In this document: piece after piece, positions 29,229 through 38,397 of the stretch
Numbering within the stretch: the first letter of the stretch is position 1
Layout of the letters: each line of letters starts with the position of its first letter
NCBI RefSeq assembly: GCF_900460065.1
Contig: NZ_UAVD01000008.1
Location: forward strand, 49,011 to 113,010
Origin: Streptomyces griseus
GTDB taxonomy: Bacteria; Actinomycetota; Actinomycetes; Streptomycetales; Streptomycetaceae
Reading direction: 5' to 3'
DNA length: 64,000 nucleotides
The notes under the pieces: model-generated
Seen by the model: only the letters and a program-made list of their open reading frames with translations
What the model was told of the DNA's origin: nothing
Database searches by the model: none
Translations under genes and position numbers: made by a program

Positions 29229-30956
29229 CTACTCGACGCCGATCAGCAGCGGTGCGCGCTGGTGGCCGCCCCGGTAGACGACGGTGTCCACGGCGAGGTG
29301 GCCCTCGCGCACGTGCTCCTCCAGCGCGTCGGCCAGCGCGTCGGGGACATCCTCGCCGAGGACGAGGGTGACCAGCTCGCCGCCCGCCGCCAGCATCCGG
29401 TCGAGGACGGTGCGGGCGGTGGCGGGGACGTCGGCGCCGATCACGGCCACGTCGCCGTCGATCAGGCCGAGGATGTCCCCGGCCTGGCAGATGCCGGCCA
29501 TGGTCCACGACTGGCGCTCCGCGACGGCCAGTTCCGCGTAGCGGGTGGCTCCGGCGGCGGCGGTCATGGCGACCACGTCCTCGTCGAAGCCCCGGTCGGG
29601 CTCGTGGACGGCGAGGGCGGCGATGCCCTGGACGGCGGCGCGGGTGGGGACGAGGGCGACCCGGACCCCCTCGCTCCTGGCCTGTTCGGCGGCTGCGGCG
29701 GCGGTGTGGCGCAGGGCCGCGTCGTTGGGGAGCAGGACCACCTCGCGGGCGTGGGCGCGGCGGATGGCGTCGACCAGTTCGCCGCTGGCGGGGGGTTCGC
29801 CGGGGCGGGCGATCACGGTGGTGGCGCCGGCCTCGGTGCAGAGCCCGGCGAGGCCGTCGCCGGGGACCACGACGACGACGGCGCGTTGGGCGGGTTCGGC
29901 CTGGACGCGGAGGTCGTGGCCGCTCTCGGTGGCGAAGTGGGTGATCCGGATCCGGTACGGCCGGCCTGCCTCGACGCCCGCCTCCACGGCCGCCCCGGCG
30001 TCGTCGACGTGGACGTGGACGTGCCAGAGCCCGTCGCCGCCCACCACGACCAGGGAGTCGCCGAGGGCGTCGAGCCGGGTGCGCAGCAGGGCCACCTGCT
30101 CGTCACCGGCCTCCAGGAGGTAGATCACCTCGAACGCGGGGCCGGTGCCCCCGTCCTCGGGGCAGTCCGGCGGCCCCGCCCCCGCGGGTCCCAAGGTGAC
30201 GTCCCCCTCCACCGGGGTGCCGCCGACCGGCAGGCCCACCACGGAGCCGCCGTCCACCGGCGCAGGCGTCTTCCCGGGCCCGGTGCGGGGGCTCCGCGCC
30301 GGAGCCTGCCCGGTCACGGTCTCCACCAGGGCGCCCAGGACCGCGACCAGCCCCCGTCCCCCCGCGTCGACCACGCCCGCCCGGCCGAGGACGGCGAGCT
30401 GCTCGGGCGTCTTCGCGAGGGCCGCGAGTGCGCCGGTGTGGGCGGCGTGCACGACGGCGCACAGGTCTGCGCTGCCGTCCGCCGAGGCCTCGACCTCGGC
30501 GGCGGACTCGGCGGCGGCGGTGGCGACGGTGAGCACGGTGCCCTCGACGGGGTGGGCGACGGCCCGGCGGGCGGCGTCGGCGGCGCGGGCGAGGGCGAGG
30601 CTCAGGTGAGCCGCGTCACCGCCGTCGACCAGCACCCCGGCCATGCCGCGCAGCAGCTGGGCCAGGATGGTGCCGGAGTTCCCGCGGGCGCCGATCAGGG
30701 CGCCGTGCGCCATGGCGCGTACGGCGTCGGCGGTGCCGGGCGCGGTGGCGCCGGTCTCGTGCGCGGCGAAGACGGCTTCGACGGCCGCGGCGGCGGACTC
30801 GACGGTCAGGTAGAGGTTGGTGCCGGTGTCCCCGTCGGCGATGGGATAGACGTTGATCGCGTCGATCTCCGCGCGCTCCCGGCCCAGGGCCTCCAGGGCC
30901 AGTGAGCACCACGTGCGCACCGCGACGGCGTTCAGATCGTCGGGGAGCTGCGGCAC
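29229..30956 (-). CDS. DAK2-domain protein, FakA/YloV-like
   Basis: A 575-residue protein with an N-terminal dihydroxyacetone-kinase-like phosphatase/kinase domain: INVYPIADGDTGTNLYLTVE carries the Mg-nucleotide binding aspartates, and GARGNSGTILAQLLRG is typical. The C-terminal half belongs to the FakA/YloV type. In Firmicutes the relative FakA phosphorylates fatty acids with FakB and is encoded between rpmB and recG, the same context as here. No fakB-like gene is visible in this window, so fatty-acid kinase activity is an inference. The GTG at 30956 has GAGGAGG 7 bases upstream. Confidence 0.82.
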   Translation of the reverse strand: MPQLPDDLNAVAVRTWCSLALEALGRERAEIDAINVYPIADGDTGTNLYLTVESAAAAVEAVFAAHETGATAPGTADAVRAMAHGALIGARGNSGTILAQLLRGMAGVLVDGGDAAHLSLALARAADAARRAVAHPVEGTVLTVATAAAESAAEVEASADGSADLCAVVHAAHTGALAALAKTPEQLAVLGRAGVVDAGGRGLVAVLGALVETVTGQAPARSPRTGPGKTPAPVDGGSVVGLPVGGTPVEGDVTLGPAGAGPPDCPEDGGTGPAFEVIYLLEAGDEQVALLRTRLDALGDSLVVVGGDGLWHVHVHVDDAGAAVEAGVEAGRPYRIRITHFATESGHDLRVQAEPAQRAVVVVVPGDGLAGLCTEAGATTVIARPGEPPASGELVDAIRRAHAREVVLLPNDAALRHTAAAAAEQARSEGVRVALVPTRAAVQGIAALAVHEPDRGFDEDVVAMTAAAGATRYAELAVAERQSWTMAGICQAGDILGLIDGDVAVIGADVPATARTVLDRMLAAGGELVTLVLGEDVPDALADALEEHVREGHLAVDTVVYRGGHQRAPLLIGVE

Positions 30957-31099
30957 CGATGGTCCTCCTCGATCGGCCGTGGTGGCGGACTGCACCGCAG
31001 GTTAGCCCGCCTGCCGGGGTTCCGGGCCGGACAGGGGGCGGGCGGGGCGGGGGCCGACCCGTGGTAGTTTCGTATCTCCGAAGCAGGCGTTGTATGCTG

Positions 31100-31211
31100 C
31101 TCCGGTTGCCCGATGAAAGTCGGGCCATTCCTCCGGTACCGCCACTTCAGTCAAATGATTCCGGCGCGCCGGATTTCACTGTAAGTGCATCTGAAGTCTT
31201 TGGAGTGACCC
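31100..31211 (+). promoter_or_regulatory. rpmB leader with two small hairpins
   Basis: Upstream of rpmB lie GCCCGA/TCGGGC (31108-31125) and the palindrome TCCGGCGCGCCGGA (31160-31173). They fall in the likely 5' untranslated region and could be autoregulatory; this is weak evidence. Confidence 0.3.
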
Positions 31212-31397
31212 GTGGCTGCCAACTGCGACGTTTGCGGCAAGGGGCCGAGCTTCGGCAACAGCATTTCGCACTCGCACCGCCGTACGTCCCGTCGCTGGAA
31301 TCCCAACATCCAGCGCGTGCGTGCCGTGGTCGGTCGGACGCCGAAGCGGCTCAACGTCTGCACCTCGTGCATCAAGGCCGGCAAGGTCGCGCGCTGA
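31212..31397 (+). CDS. rpmB: 50S ribosomal protein L28
   Basis: A 61-residue L28 of the zinc-binding (C+) type: [20 protein letters not shown] at the start and [14 protein letters not shown] at the end supply two CxxC pairs. [12 protein letters not shown] is the family core. It starts GTG at 31212 with TTGGAG upstream, diverges from the DAK2 gene and ends before a strong hairpin. Confidence 0.97.
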   Translation: MAANCDVCGKGPSFGNSISHSHRRTSRRWNPNIQRVRAVVGRTPKRLNVCTSCIKAGKVAR

Positions 31398-31430
31398 CGT
31401 CCCCGTCGTAGCGCAGCCTGCCGGTTGCCC

Positions 31431-31464
31431 AAAAAGCCGGTCCACCTCGGTGGACCGGCTTTTT
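31431..31464. terminator. bidirectional terminator between rpmB and thiD
   Basis: A perfect 16-bp inverted repeat (31431-31446 and 31449-31464) begins with AAAAA and ends with TTTTT, so it acts as an intrinsic terminator on both strands. Confidence 0.95.
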
Positions 31465-31471
31465 GCTGTGC

Positions 31472-32296
31472 TCAGGTGGCGGTCTGCCCCGAAGAGGGTC
31501 GGGTCAGCCAGCCGTGGTCGACCGGACCGATGCCGCCGCCGAGCGGGAAGCCGGCCTCGATCGCGCCGGTGACGTACGTCTTCGCGTCCCGTACCGCCGT
31601 GGGCACGTCCTTCCCGAGGGCGAGACCGGAGGCGATGGCCGAGGCCAGGGTGCAGCCGGTGCCATGGGTGTGGCGGTTGTCGTGCCGGGGTGCGCGCAGC
31701 CGGTGTTCCGCGCTCCCGTCGGTCAGCAGGTCCACCGCCTCGCCGGGCAGGTGGCCGCCCTTGATCACGACCCAGCGCGGCCCGAAGGCGAGGATCTCCT
31801 CGGCGGCCCGGCGCATCCCGCTCTCGTCGGTGACCGTGACCCCGGTGAGCTGGGCGACCTCGTCGAGGTTGGGCGTGGCGACGGTGGCGACGGGCAGCAG
31901 TTTCGTCCGTACGGAGTCGAGGGCCTCGGCGGCGAGCAGCGCGTCGCCGTGCTTGGAGACGCCGACCGGGTCGACGACGACCGGGGCGTCGGTTCCGGCG
32001 AGGAGTTCGGCGACGGTCTCGACGAGGGCGGCGGAGGCGAGCATCCCGGTCTTCACGGCCTGGACGCCGATGTCGTCGACGACGCTGCGGTACTGGGCGC
32101 GTACGGCGTCCACCGGAAGCTCCCACGTGCCCTGGACGCCGAGGGAGTTCTGTGCGGTGACGGCGGTGAGCACGCTCATGCCGTGCACGCCGAGCGCGAG
32201 CATCGTCTTCAGGTCGGCCTGGATCCCCGCACCGCCGCCGGAGTCTGATCCGGCGACGGTGAGCACACGGGGCGGTACAGCGGTACGTATGGGCAT
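31472..32296 (-). CDS. thiD: hydroxymethylpyrimidine/phosphomethylpyrimidine kinase ThiD
   Basis: A 274-residue ribokinase-fold enzyme that phosphorylates HMP and HMP-P in thiamine synthesis. Visible are [20 protein letters not shown] at the start, [28 protein letters not shown], and the anion-hole motif [14 protein letters not shown] with the catalytic aspartate replaced by the family's HGTGC cysteine. The ATG at 32296 lies 17 bases after the thiL stop, so the two thiamine genes form an operon. Confidence 0.94.
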   Translation of the reverse strand: MPIRTAVPPRVLTVAGSDSGGGAGIQADLKTMLALGVHGMSVLTAVTAQNSLGVQGTWELPVDAVRAQYRSVVDDIGVQAVKTGMLASAALVETVAELLAGTDAPVVVDPVGVSKHGDALLAAEALDSVRTKLLPVATVATPNLDEVAQLTGVTVTDESGMRRAAEEILAFGPRWVVIKGGHLPGEAVDLLTDGSAEHRLRAPRHDNRHTHGTGCTLASAIASGLALGKDVPTAVRDAKTYVTGAIEAGFPLGGGIGPVDHGWLTRPSSGQTAT

Positions 32297-32313
32297 ACGC
32301 AGCAATCTAGTGG

Positions 32314-33294
32314 TCAGCCGCGCGGGTGGGTGTCCTCGATGGAGCCGAAGTGGTCCCAGCCGCCCTTGCTGGTCCAGGGGGCTCCGTCGACGGTGACCTG
32401 GGGCAGGGCGGAGGGGTTGAGGACCTCGCCGATCACCTTCCAGCGGGCGGGCAGTTTCACGTCCGGCGGGAAGGTCGCCACGATCGCGTGGTCCTCTCCC
32501 CCGGTCAGCACCCACTGGAGCGGGTCGACGCCGACGGCCTGGCCGATGTCGGACATCTGCGAGGGGATGTCGATGAGGCCGGAGCGCAGGTCGATGCGGC
32601 ACTTGCTGGCCTCCGCGATGTGCCCGAGGTCCGCGACGAGGCCGTCGCTGACGTCGGTCATGGCGGTGGCGCCGAGCCCGGCGGCGGCGGGGCCCGCGTG
32701 GTACGGCGGTTCGGGGCGGCGGTGGGCCTCGACGAAGGCGCGGGGCGAGCGGAAGCCGCGGGAGAGCACCGCGTATCCGGCGGCGGACCAGCCGAGCCAG
32801 CCGGTGACCGCGACGACGTCGCCGGGGCGGGCGCCGGACCGGGTGACCGGTTCGTGGTTGCGCAGGTCGCCGAGGGCGGTGATCGCGACGGTGATCGTGT
32901 CGCCGCCGACCACATCGCCGCCGACCACGGCGGCGCCCGCCACCTGGCACTCGTCGCGCAGCCCGTCCATCAGCTCCGCGGCCCAGGTGACGGGGAGGTC
33001 GGCGGGGACGACGAGGCCGAGGAGCAGCGCGGTGGGCACGGCGCCCATGGCCGCGATGTCGGCGAGGTTCTGGGCGGCGGCCTTGCGGCCGACGTCGTAC
33101 GCCGTCGACCAGTCGCGCCGGAAGTGCCGGCCTTCCAGCAGGATGTCCGTACTGGCCACGACCCTGCGGTCGGGGGCGGCCACGACCGCGGCGTCGTCGC
33201 CGGGCCCCAGCCGTACCGCCGGAGTGGTGGTGAGCCGGGACGTGAGCTCTCTGATGAGCCCGAACTCCCCCAACTCGCCCACGGTTCCCTTCAC
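32314..33294 (-). CDS. thiL: thiamine-monophosphate kinase ThiL
   Basis: A 326-residue ThiL that phosphorylates thiamine monophosphate to the active diphosphate. It begins [20 protein letters not shown] and has [24 protein letters not shown] and [17 protein letters not shown], the aspartate-rich metal sites of the PurM-like fold. Length is normal. It diverges from the Lrp-like gene across about 220 bases. Confidence 0.95.
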   Translation of the reverse strand: MKGTVGELGEFGLIRELTSRLTTTPAVRLGPGDDAAVVAAPDRRVVASTDILLEGRHFRRDWSTAYDVGRKAAAQNLADIAAMGAVPTALLLGLVVPADLPVTWAAELMDGLRDECQVAGAAVVGGDVVGGDTITVAITALGDLRNHEPVTRSGARPGDVVAVTGWLGWSAAGYAVLSRGFRSPRAFVEAHRRPEPPYHAGPAAAGLGATAMTDVSDGLVADLGHIAEASKCRIDLRSGLIDIPSQMSDIGQAVGVDPLQWVLTGGEDHAIVATFPPDVKLPARWKVIGEVLNPSALPQVTVDGAPWTSKGGWDHFGSIEDTHPRG

Positions 33295-33513
33295 CGAGTC
33301 TCACCTCTCCTTTATCGCCCCGGACACCCGTCCGGGCCCCCGGTCGCGAGCCGTCTGTGCTGTCGGTACCGTCAAGACATACGTCAACTTCTGCGCCCTG
33401 TACGCCACGCTCGGGACGTCATCCGGCCCGTAGGTCTCCCCGTGGCCCGCGGCAACGCGATAACGTGGCGTCCCTTTCCCCCACATGATCCTCGTGGCCG
33501 CCCTGGAGGTTCC

Positions 33514-33747
33514 GTGGTACAGGCGTACATCCTCATCCAGACCGAAGTGGGCAAGGCGTCGATCGTCGCCGACACCATTTCCAAGATTCCGGGAGTGATC
33601 CAGGCAGAGGACGTCACCGGTCCGTACGACGTGATCGTGCGGGCCCAAGCGGACACGGTCGACGAGCTCGGCCGCATGGTGGTCGCCAAGGTGCAGCAGG
33701 TGGACGGCATCACACGGACCCTGACCTGCCCGGTCGTCCACCTCTGA
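33514..33747 (+). CDS. Lrp/AsnC-type RAM-domain protein
   Basis: A 77-residue stand-alone RAM domain (VQAYILIQTEVGKASIVADT, then VIQAEDVTGPYDVIVRAQAD). It lacks the DNA-binding helix-turn-helix of full Lrp regulators, so it should bind small ligands such as amino acids and perhaps pair with a partner. The GTG at 33514 has GGAGG 5 bases upstream. The lipoprotein gene starts 20 bases downstream and may be cotranscribed. Confidence 0.9.
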   Translation: MVQAYILIQTEVGKASIVADTISKIPGVIQAEDVTGPYDVIVRAQADTVDELGRMVVAKVQQVDGITRTLTCPVVHL

Positions 33748-33767
33748 CCCCCGTCTAGGCTGGGCCG

Positions 33768-34256
33768 GTGACGTCATCCGCCCGCCGTTCCCCCCGCTCG
33801 ATGTTCCTCGGTCCGTCCGCCGTCCTGCTCGTGCTGGCCGCGGCGGGCTGCTCCCTCAGCGACGCGCAGCCCTCGATCACGGTTCCCACGCCGTCCTCGG
33901 AGGCCGCAGCGTACTGCGGAGCCCTGCACGAGGCACTGCCGGAGACCGTCCTCGAACTGGAACGCAGCGACCCCTCGCCGGATTCGGAGCTGACCGCCGG
34001 CTGGGGGGACGGGGCGATCGTACTGCGCTGCGGGGTCCCCCGGCCCGCCAAGATGGACGACCCCCAGTCGCAGGGCGTCGAGGCGGACGGAGTGCAGTGG
34101 ATGCTGGAGGAGCCCGAGGACTCCGGTCCGCGGTTCACCACCACGTACCGCAAGGCGTACGTCGAGGTCACGCTGGACTCGACGTACGCCCACGACATCA
34201 CGCCGCTGGCCTCGTTCGCCGGCCCGGTCTCGAAGACGGTACCGAGCAAGTTCTGA
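33768..34256 (+). CDS. DUF3515 lipoprotein
   Basis: A 162-residue predicted lipoprotein. The signal peptide ends in the lipobox LAAAGC (Cys28), so it should be anchored to the outer face of the membrane. Family marks are AYCGALHEALPETV and RFTTTYRKAYVEVTLDSTY. The DUF3515 family is actinobacterial and of unknown function. Its stop lies 19 bases from the ddlA stop (convergent). Confidence 0.88.
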   Translation: MTSSARRSPRSMFLGPSAVLLVLAAAGCSLSDAQPSITVPTPSSEAAAYCGALHEALPETVLELERSDPSPDSELTAGWGDGAIVLRCGVPRPAKMDDPQSQGVEADGVQWMLEEPEDSGPRFTTTYRKAYVEVTLDSTYAHDITPLASFAGPVSKTVPSKF

Positions 34257-34275
34257 GGGCCGGCCGCCGGCTTCG

Positions 34276-35451
34276 TCAGCGCAGTCCGGTGGAGCGGCTC
34301 AACGCGGCCTGGATCAGCCGGTCGACCAGCTCCGGGTAGTCGACGCCGCTCTCCTGCCACATGCGCGGGTACATGGAGATCGGGGTGAAGCCCGGCAGGG
34401 TGTTGATCTCGTTGATGACGAAGGTGCCGTCCTCCGTGAGGAAGAAGTCGGCGCGCACCAGTCCCTCGCAGGAGACCGCGTCGAAGGCCGCGACGGCGAG
34501 GCGCCGCACCTCGGCGGTCTGCTCCTCGGTGAGCGGTGCGGGCACGAGCCCGGCGGCCGAGTCGATGTACTTGGCCTCGAAGTCGTAGAAGTCGTGCGAG
34601 GTGACCGGCGGGATCTCGGCGGGCACGCTGGCGCGCGGGCCGTCCTCGAACTCCAGCACGCCGCACTCGATCTCCCGGCCGCGCAGCAGCGACTCGACGA
34701 GGAACTTCGGGTCGTGGCGGCGGGCCTCCTCGATCGCCGCGTCGAGTCCTTCGACGGAGTCGACCTTGGTGATGCCCATCGAGGAGCCGCCCCGGGCGGG
34801 CTTGATGAACAGCGGCCAGCCGTGCTCGCCGGCGAAGTCCACGATCCGCTCGCGGGCGGCGGCGGGGTCGTTGTCCCACTCGCGGGGGCGGACGACCTCG
34901 TAGGGCCCGACCGGCAGCCCGAAGGAGAGGAAGACGCGCTTCATGTACTCCTTGTCCTGGCCGACGGCGGAGGCGAGGACACCCGCGCCGACGTAGGGCA
35001 CCCCGGAGAGTTCGAGGAGCCCCTGGAGGGTGCCGTCCTCCCCGTACGGACCGTGCAGGACGGGGAAGACGACGTCGACCTCGCCCAGCGCCTTGGGCAC
35101 CGAGCCCGGCTCGGTGTAGACGACCTCGCGGCTGCCCGGATCGACGGAGAGCACCACGCTGCCCTCGGCGGACTCGGTGAGCCGGTCCACGTCGGGGACC
35201 TTGCGGTCGGTGATGGCCATGCGTTCGGGCTCGTCGGCGGTGAGGGCCCAGCGGCCGTCCGTCGTGATGCCGATCGGCAGGACGTCGTACGTGGTCCGGT
35301 CGATGGCCCTCATGACGGCGCCGGCCGTGACGACCGAGATGCCGTGTTCGGAGCTGCGGCCGCCGAACACGACAGCCACGCGGGGCTTGCGGCGCGGCGC
35401 CTGCGGGCTCTCGGCGCGCTCAGGGCTCTGGGGGAGGTTCTCGCTGCTCAT
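34276..35451 (-). CDS. ddlA: D-alanine--D-alanine ligase
   Basis: A 391-residue ATP-grasp ligase making D-Ala-D-Ala for peptidoglycan. It has VAVVFGGRSSEHGISVVTAG at the start, VLHGPYGEDGTLQGLLELS, GVPYVGAGVLASA, the KPARGGSSMGI loop, VRADFFLTEDG and INEINTLPGFTPISMYP. The Tyr/Phe specificity position was not resolved by reading. It lies 34 bases downstream of gpsA on the same strand and is probably the last gene of plsC-gpsA-ddlA. Confidence 0.95.
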   Translation of the reverse strand: MSSENLPQSPERAESPQAPRRKPRVAVVFGGRSSEHGISVVTAGAVMRAIDRTTYDVLPIGITTDGRWALTADEPERMAITDRKVPDVDRLTESAEGSVVLSVDPGSREVVYTEPGSVPKALGEVDVVFPVLHGPYGEDGTLQGLLELSGVPYVGAGVLASAVGQDKEYMKRVFLSFGLPVGPYEVVRPREWDNDPAAARERIVDFAGEHGWPLFIKPARGGSSMGITKVDSVEGLDAAIEEARRHDPKFLVESLLRGREIECGVLEFEDGPRASVPAEIPPVTSHDFYDFEAKYIDSAAGLVPAPLTEEQTAEVRRLAVAAFDAVSCEGLVRADFFLTEDGTFVINEINTLPGFTPISMYPRMWQESGVDYPELVDRLIQAALSRSTGLR

Positions 35452-35485
35452 ATCGCGATGAGCGTACCTGCTGGTAAGGGGTACG

Positions 35486-36496
35486 TCAGCGTCGCTCGGG
35501 CTTGGCGCTCCGCGACATCAGCTCCTTGACGGCGACGACCGGGGACTTGCCCTCGTGGACGATGGAGACGACGGTCTCGGTGATGGGCATGTCGACCCCG
35601 TGCCGGCGGGCCAGGTCGAGGACCGATTCGCAGGACTTGACGCCTTCGGCGGTCTGCTTGGTGACGGCGATCGTCTCCTGGAGGGTCATGCCGCGGCCGA
35701 GGTTGGTGCCGAAGGTGTGGTTGCGCGAGAGCGGCGAGGAGCAGGTGGCCACCAGGTCGCCCAGGCCCGCGAGTCCGGAGAACGTCAACGGGTCCGCGCC
35801 CATGGCCAGACCCAGTCGGGTGGTCTCGGCGAGGCCCCGGGTGATGAGGGAGCCCTTGGTGTTGTCGCCGAGGCCCATGCCGTCCGCGATGCCGACGGCG
35901 AGGCCGATGACGTTCTTGACGGCGCCGCCGAGCTCGCAGCCGACCACGTCGGTGTTGGTGTACGGCCGGAAGTACGAGGTGTGGCAGGCGGCCTGGAGGC
36001 GCTGGGCGACGGACTCGTCGGCGCAGGCGACGACGGCCGCGGCCGGGCGTCGCTCGGCGATCTCCTTGGCGAGGTTGGGTCCCGACACGACGGCGATGCG
36101 GTCTGCGGGGACCTTGGCGACGTCGGCGATCACCTCGCTCATCAGCTCGGCGGTGCCCAGCTCGACGCCCTTCATCAGGGAGACCAGGACGGTGTCCGGC
36201 TCCAGGTGCGGGGCCCAGTCGGCGAGGTTGGCCCGCAGCGTCTGGGAGGGCACGACGAGGAACGCGAAATCCGCGCCCCGCAGGGCCTCGGCGGCGTCGG
36301 TGGTGGCACGGACGGAGTCGGGGAGCGCGATGCCCGGGAGGTAGTCCGGGTTGGTGTGCGTGGTGTTGATGGCCTCGGCGACCTCGGCGCGTCGGCCCCA
36401 GAGGGTGACCTCGCAGCCGGCGTCGGCGAGGATCACGGCGAAGGCCGTACCCCATGAGCCGGTTCCGAAGACGGCCGCTTTTACGGGGTGCGTCAC
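35486..36496 (-). CDS. gpsA: glycerol-3-phosphate dehydrogenase [NAD(P)+] GpsA
   Basis: A 336-residue GpsA that reduces dihydroxyacetone phosphate to sn-glycerol-3-phosphate for phospholipids. The dinucleotide loop FGTGSWGTAFA is at residues 10-20; VVSGPNLAKEIA, NVIGLAVGIADGMGLGDNTK (catalytic lysine region upstream) and GLGDLVATCSSPLSRN follow. The GTG at 36496 overlaps the plsC stop in a GTGA junction, indicating translational coupling with the acyltransferase that uses its product. Confidence 0.95.
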   Translation of the reverse strand: MTHPVKAAVFGTGSWGTAFAVILADAGCEVTLWGRRAEVAEAINTTHTNPDYLPGIALPDSVRATTDAAEALRGADFAFLVVPSQTLRANLADWAPHLEPDTVLVSLMKGVELGTAELMSEVIADVAKVPADRIAVVSGPNLAKEIAERRPAAAVVACADESVAQRLQAACHTSYFRPYTNTDVVGCELGGAVKNVIGLAVGIADGMGLGDNTKGSLITRGLAETTRLGLAMGADPLTFSGLAGLGDLVATCSSPLSRNHTFGTNLGRGMTLQETIAVTKQTAEGVKSCESVLDLARRHGVDMPITETVVSIVHEGKSPVVAVKELMSRSAKPERR

Positions 36497-37245
36497 GTGG
36501 GTCCCTTTCCCTGAGCCCTGCGCCGTTGCTCAGCACGGGCTTTGCGGTGATCGTAGAGCTCGGCGGGCGCCTTCTCGCCGCGCAGGTCCTCCAGCTCGCG
36601 GGTGACCGCCGCCATGATGACCTCGGTCACCTCGCGGAGCACCTCGGGGGTCGGCTCCAGAGCGTGGAAGCGGCTGAGGTCGACGGGCGGTCCCGCCTGC
36701 ACCTGGAGTGTCTTGCGGGGGAACAGCCGGAACTTGTTCTCCTTGGCGTACGGCGGCATCGCGAGGTTGGCGCCCCACTGGGCGACGGGGATGACGGGCG
36801 CCTTGGTCATCAGGGCGACCCGGGCGGCCCCGGTCTTGCCGGCCATCGGCCACATGTCGGGGTCCCGGGTGAGGGTGCCCTCGGGGTAGAAGGCGACGCA
36901 CTCGCCGCGCTCGATGGCGTCCACGGCGGCCCGGAAGGCGTCCAGGGCGTTGGTGGTCTCGCGGTAGACGGGGATCTGGCCGGTGCCGCGCAGCATCATC
37001 CCGACGAACGGGGTGCGGAAGAGGGCTGCCTTCGCCAGGAGCCGCGGCACCCGCCCGGTGTTGTACTGGAAGTGGCCGTAGGAGAGCGGGTCCAGATAGG
37101 AGTTGTGGTTGACCGCGGTGATGAATCCGCCGTCGGCCGGAATGTGTTCCATCCCCCGCCAGTCGCGCTTGAACAGAACCACCAATGGCGGCTTGGCGAT
37201 GACCGCCGCCAGGCGGTACCAGAAGCCGATTCTGCGGCGGGACAC
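36493..37245 (-). CDS. plsC: 1-acyl-sn-glycerol-3-phosphate acyltransferase (PlsC family)
   Basis: A 250-residue membrane-associated acyltransferase of phosphatidic acid synthesis. Motif HX4D is present as NHNSYLDP (His47, Asp52), followed by the motif FYPEGTLTRD that binds the phosphate. Motif IV-like PVIPVAQWG is also present. The GTG at 37245 has AAGGAAGG upstream. It is the first gene of plsC-gpsA-ddlA and diverges from cofC. Confidence 0.92.
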   Translation of the reverse strand: MSRRRIGFWYRLAAVIAKPPLVVLFKRDWRGMEHIPADGGFITAVNHNSYLDPLSYGHFQYNTGRVPRLLAKAALFRTPFVGMMLRGTGQIPVYRETTNALDAFRAAVDAIERGECVAFYPEGTLTRDPDMWPMAGKTGAARVALMTKAPVIPVAQWGANLAMPPYAKENKFRLFPRKTLQVQAGPPVDLSRFHALEPTPEVLREVTEVIMAAVTRELEDLRGEKAPAELYDHRKARAEQRRRAQGKGPT

Positions 37246-37392
37246 TCGGACACCTTCCTTAGGAATTTCGACCTGCAGCCTGGCTACTGACGGTCAAGTC
37301 TCGCCCCAGGCCCCTGCTCTGTCGAGAACACCGTACGCCTCACGTTCGGGAGCGGACCTCCAGGTTGTCGTACCGGCAGGCGAGAATAGGCG

Positions 37393-38079
37393 CTGACGCG
37401 TACGGAGGGGGAGATCGCCACGAACACCGATCCGGCCGGGCCCTGGTCCCTGGTCGTTCCGCTGAAGCCGCTCGCACGGGCCAAGAGCCGCCTGGGGCGG
37501 GCGGCGGGCGAGGATGCTCGGCCCCGGCTGGCCCTGGCGTTCGCCCAGGACACGGTGGCCGCGGCGCTGGCCTGCCCTCCGGTGCGGGATGTGGTGGTCG
37601 TCACGGACGACGCCGTGGCCGCGGCGGCTCTTTCCGCGCTCGGGGCGCGGGTCGTGCCGGACGCTCCGGGGGCCGGGCTCAACGCCGCGCTCGCGTACGG
37701 CGCGCGCTCCGTGCGGGCCTTGCGGCCCGCCGCCGCGGTGGCCGCGCTCAACGCCGATCTGCCGGCACTGCGCACCGCCGAATTGGCGCGGGTGCTCGAT
37801 TTTGCCTCCGCTTTTCCCAGCGCTTTTCTCCGGGACGCGGCGGGAATCGGAACCACATTTCTGGCCGCGGCGGGCGGTGCGGAATTCCGTCCGGCTTTCG
37901 GTGGTCCGTCCGGGGCCCGGCACCTGGCGTCCGGTGCGGTGGAAATAGCGCTGTCCGGCGTGGACTCGGTGCGCCGGGACGTGGACACGGGAGAGGACCT
38001 GCGGGTGGCCCTGGCCCTGGGGGTGGGGGCGCACACGGCGCGGATCGCGGCAGCGGCCGCCTTGTCCTGCGACCGATAG
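37393..38079 (+). CDS. cofC: 2-phospho-L-lactate guanylyltransferase CofC/FbiD-like
   Basis: A nucleotidyltransferase of coenzyme F420 synthesis, activating phospholactate or phosphoenolpyruvate with GTP. The conserved N-terminus SLVVPLKPLARAKSRL, then VVVVTDDAVAAAAL and ALNADLPALR, identify it. The start is a problem: after the in-frame stop at 37387 no ATG, GTG or TTG occurs before the conserved motif. Candidates are CTG at 37393, which gives TRTEGEIATNTD after the initiator, or ATC at 37414, which has GGAGG five bases upstream. The first ATG, at 37555, would delete the substrate-binding motif. The coordinates use the CTG. About 228 residues. Confidence 0.8.
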   Translation: MTRTEGEIATNTDPAGPWSLVVPLKPLARAKSRLGRAAGEDARPRLALAFAQDTVAAALACPPVRDVVVVTDDAVAAAALSALGARVVPDAPGAGLNAALAYGARSVRALRPAAAVAALNADLPALRTAELARVLDFASAFPSAFLRDAAGIGTTFLAAAGGAEFRPAFGGPSGARHLASGAVEIALSGVDSVRRDVDTGEDLRVALALGVGAHTARIAAAAALSCDR

Positions 38080-38089
38080 GCTGCCGCCC

Positions 38090-38293
38090 ATGCAGGCGAC
38101 CTCGTACACGTACGACCCCGAGACCCGCGGCGGCAGCGTGCTGCTGGACGACGGCACCCCCGTGGACTTCGACGCCCCGGCCTTCGACGCGGGCGGTCTG
38201 CTGCTGCTGCGTCCGGGTCAGCGGGTGCGGATCGAGGGTGAGGGTTCGGGAGCGGACCTGCGGATCACCCTGGTGACGTTGCAGACGTTCTAG
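38090..38293 (+). CDS. small conserved protein of unknown function
   Basis: A 67-residue protein (begins MQATSYTYDPETRGGSVLLD) made mostly of beta-strand-like segments, ending RPGQRVRIEGEG and LRITLVTLQTF. The pattern suggests a small OB- or cold-shock-like barrel, but I cannot assign a family. It follows cofC by 10 bases and ends before a strong terminator, so it probably shares the cofC transcript. Confidence 0.7.
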   Translation: MQATSYTYDPETRGGSVLLDDGTPVDFDAPAFDAGGLLLLRPGQRVRIEGEGSGADLRITLVTLQTF

Positions 38294-38332
38294 TGGCGGT
38301 CCGCTGGGCCGAACGGGGCCCGGAAAGCCCGC

Positions 38333-38364
38333 GGGCCGGGCTCCCCCGGAGGGGAGCCCGGCCC
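38333..38364. terminator. terminator between the small gene and hupS
   Basis: A perfect 14-bp stem (38333-38346 with 38351-38364) and CGGA loop lies between the convergent genes. Confidence 0.85.
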
Positions 38365-38397
38365 GGCGCGTTGTGACGATCGAGCGAGTGCCCGGTC

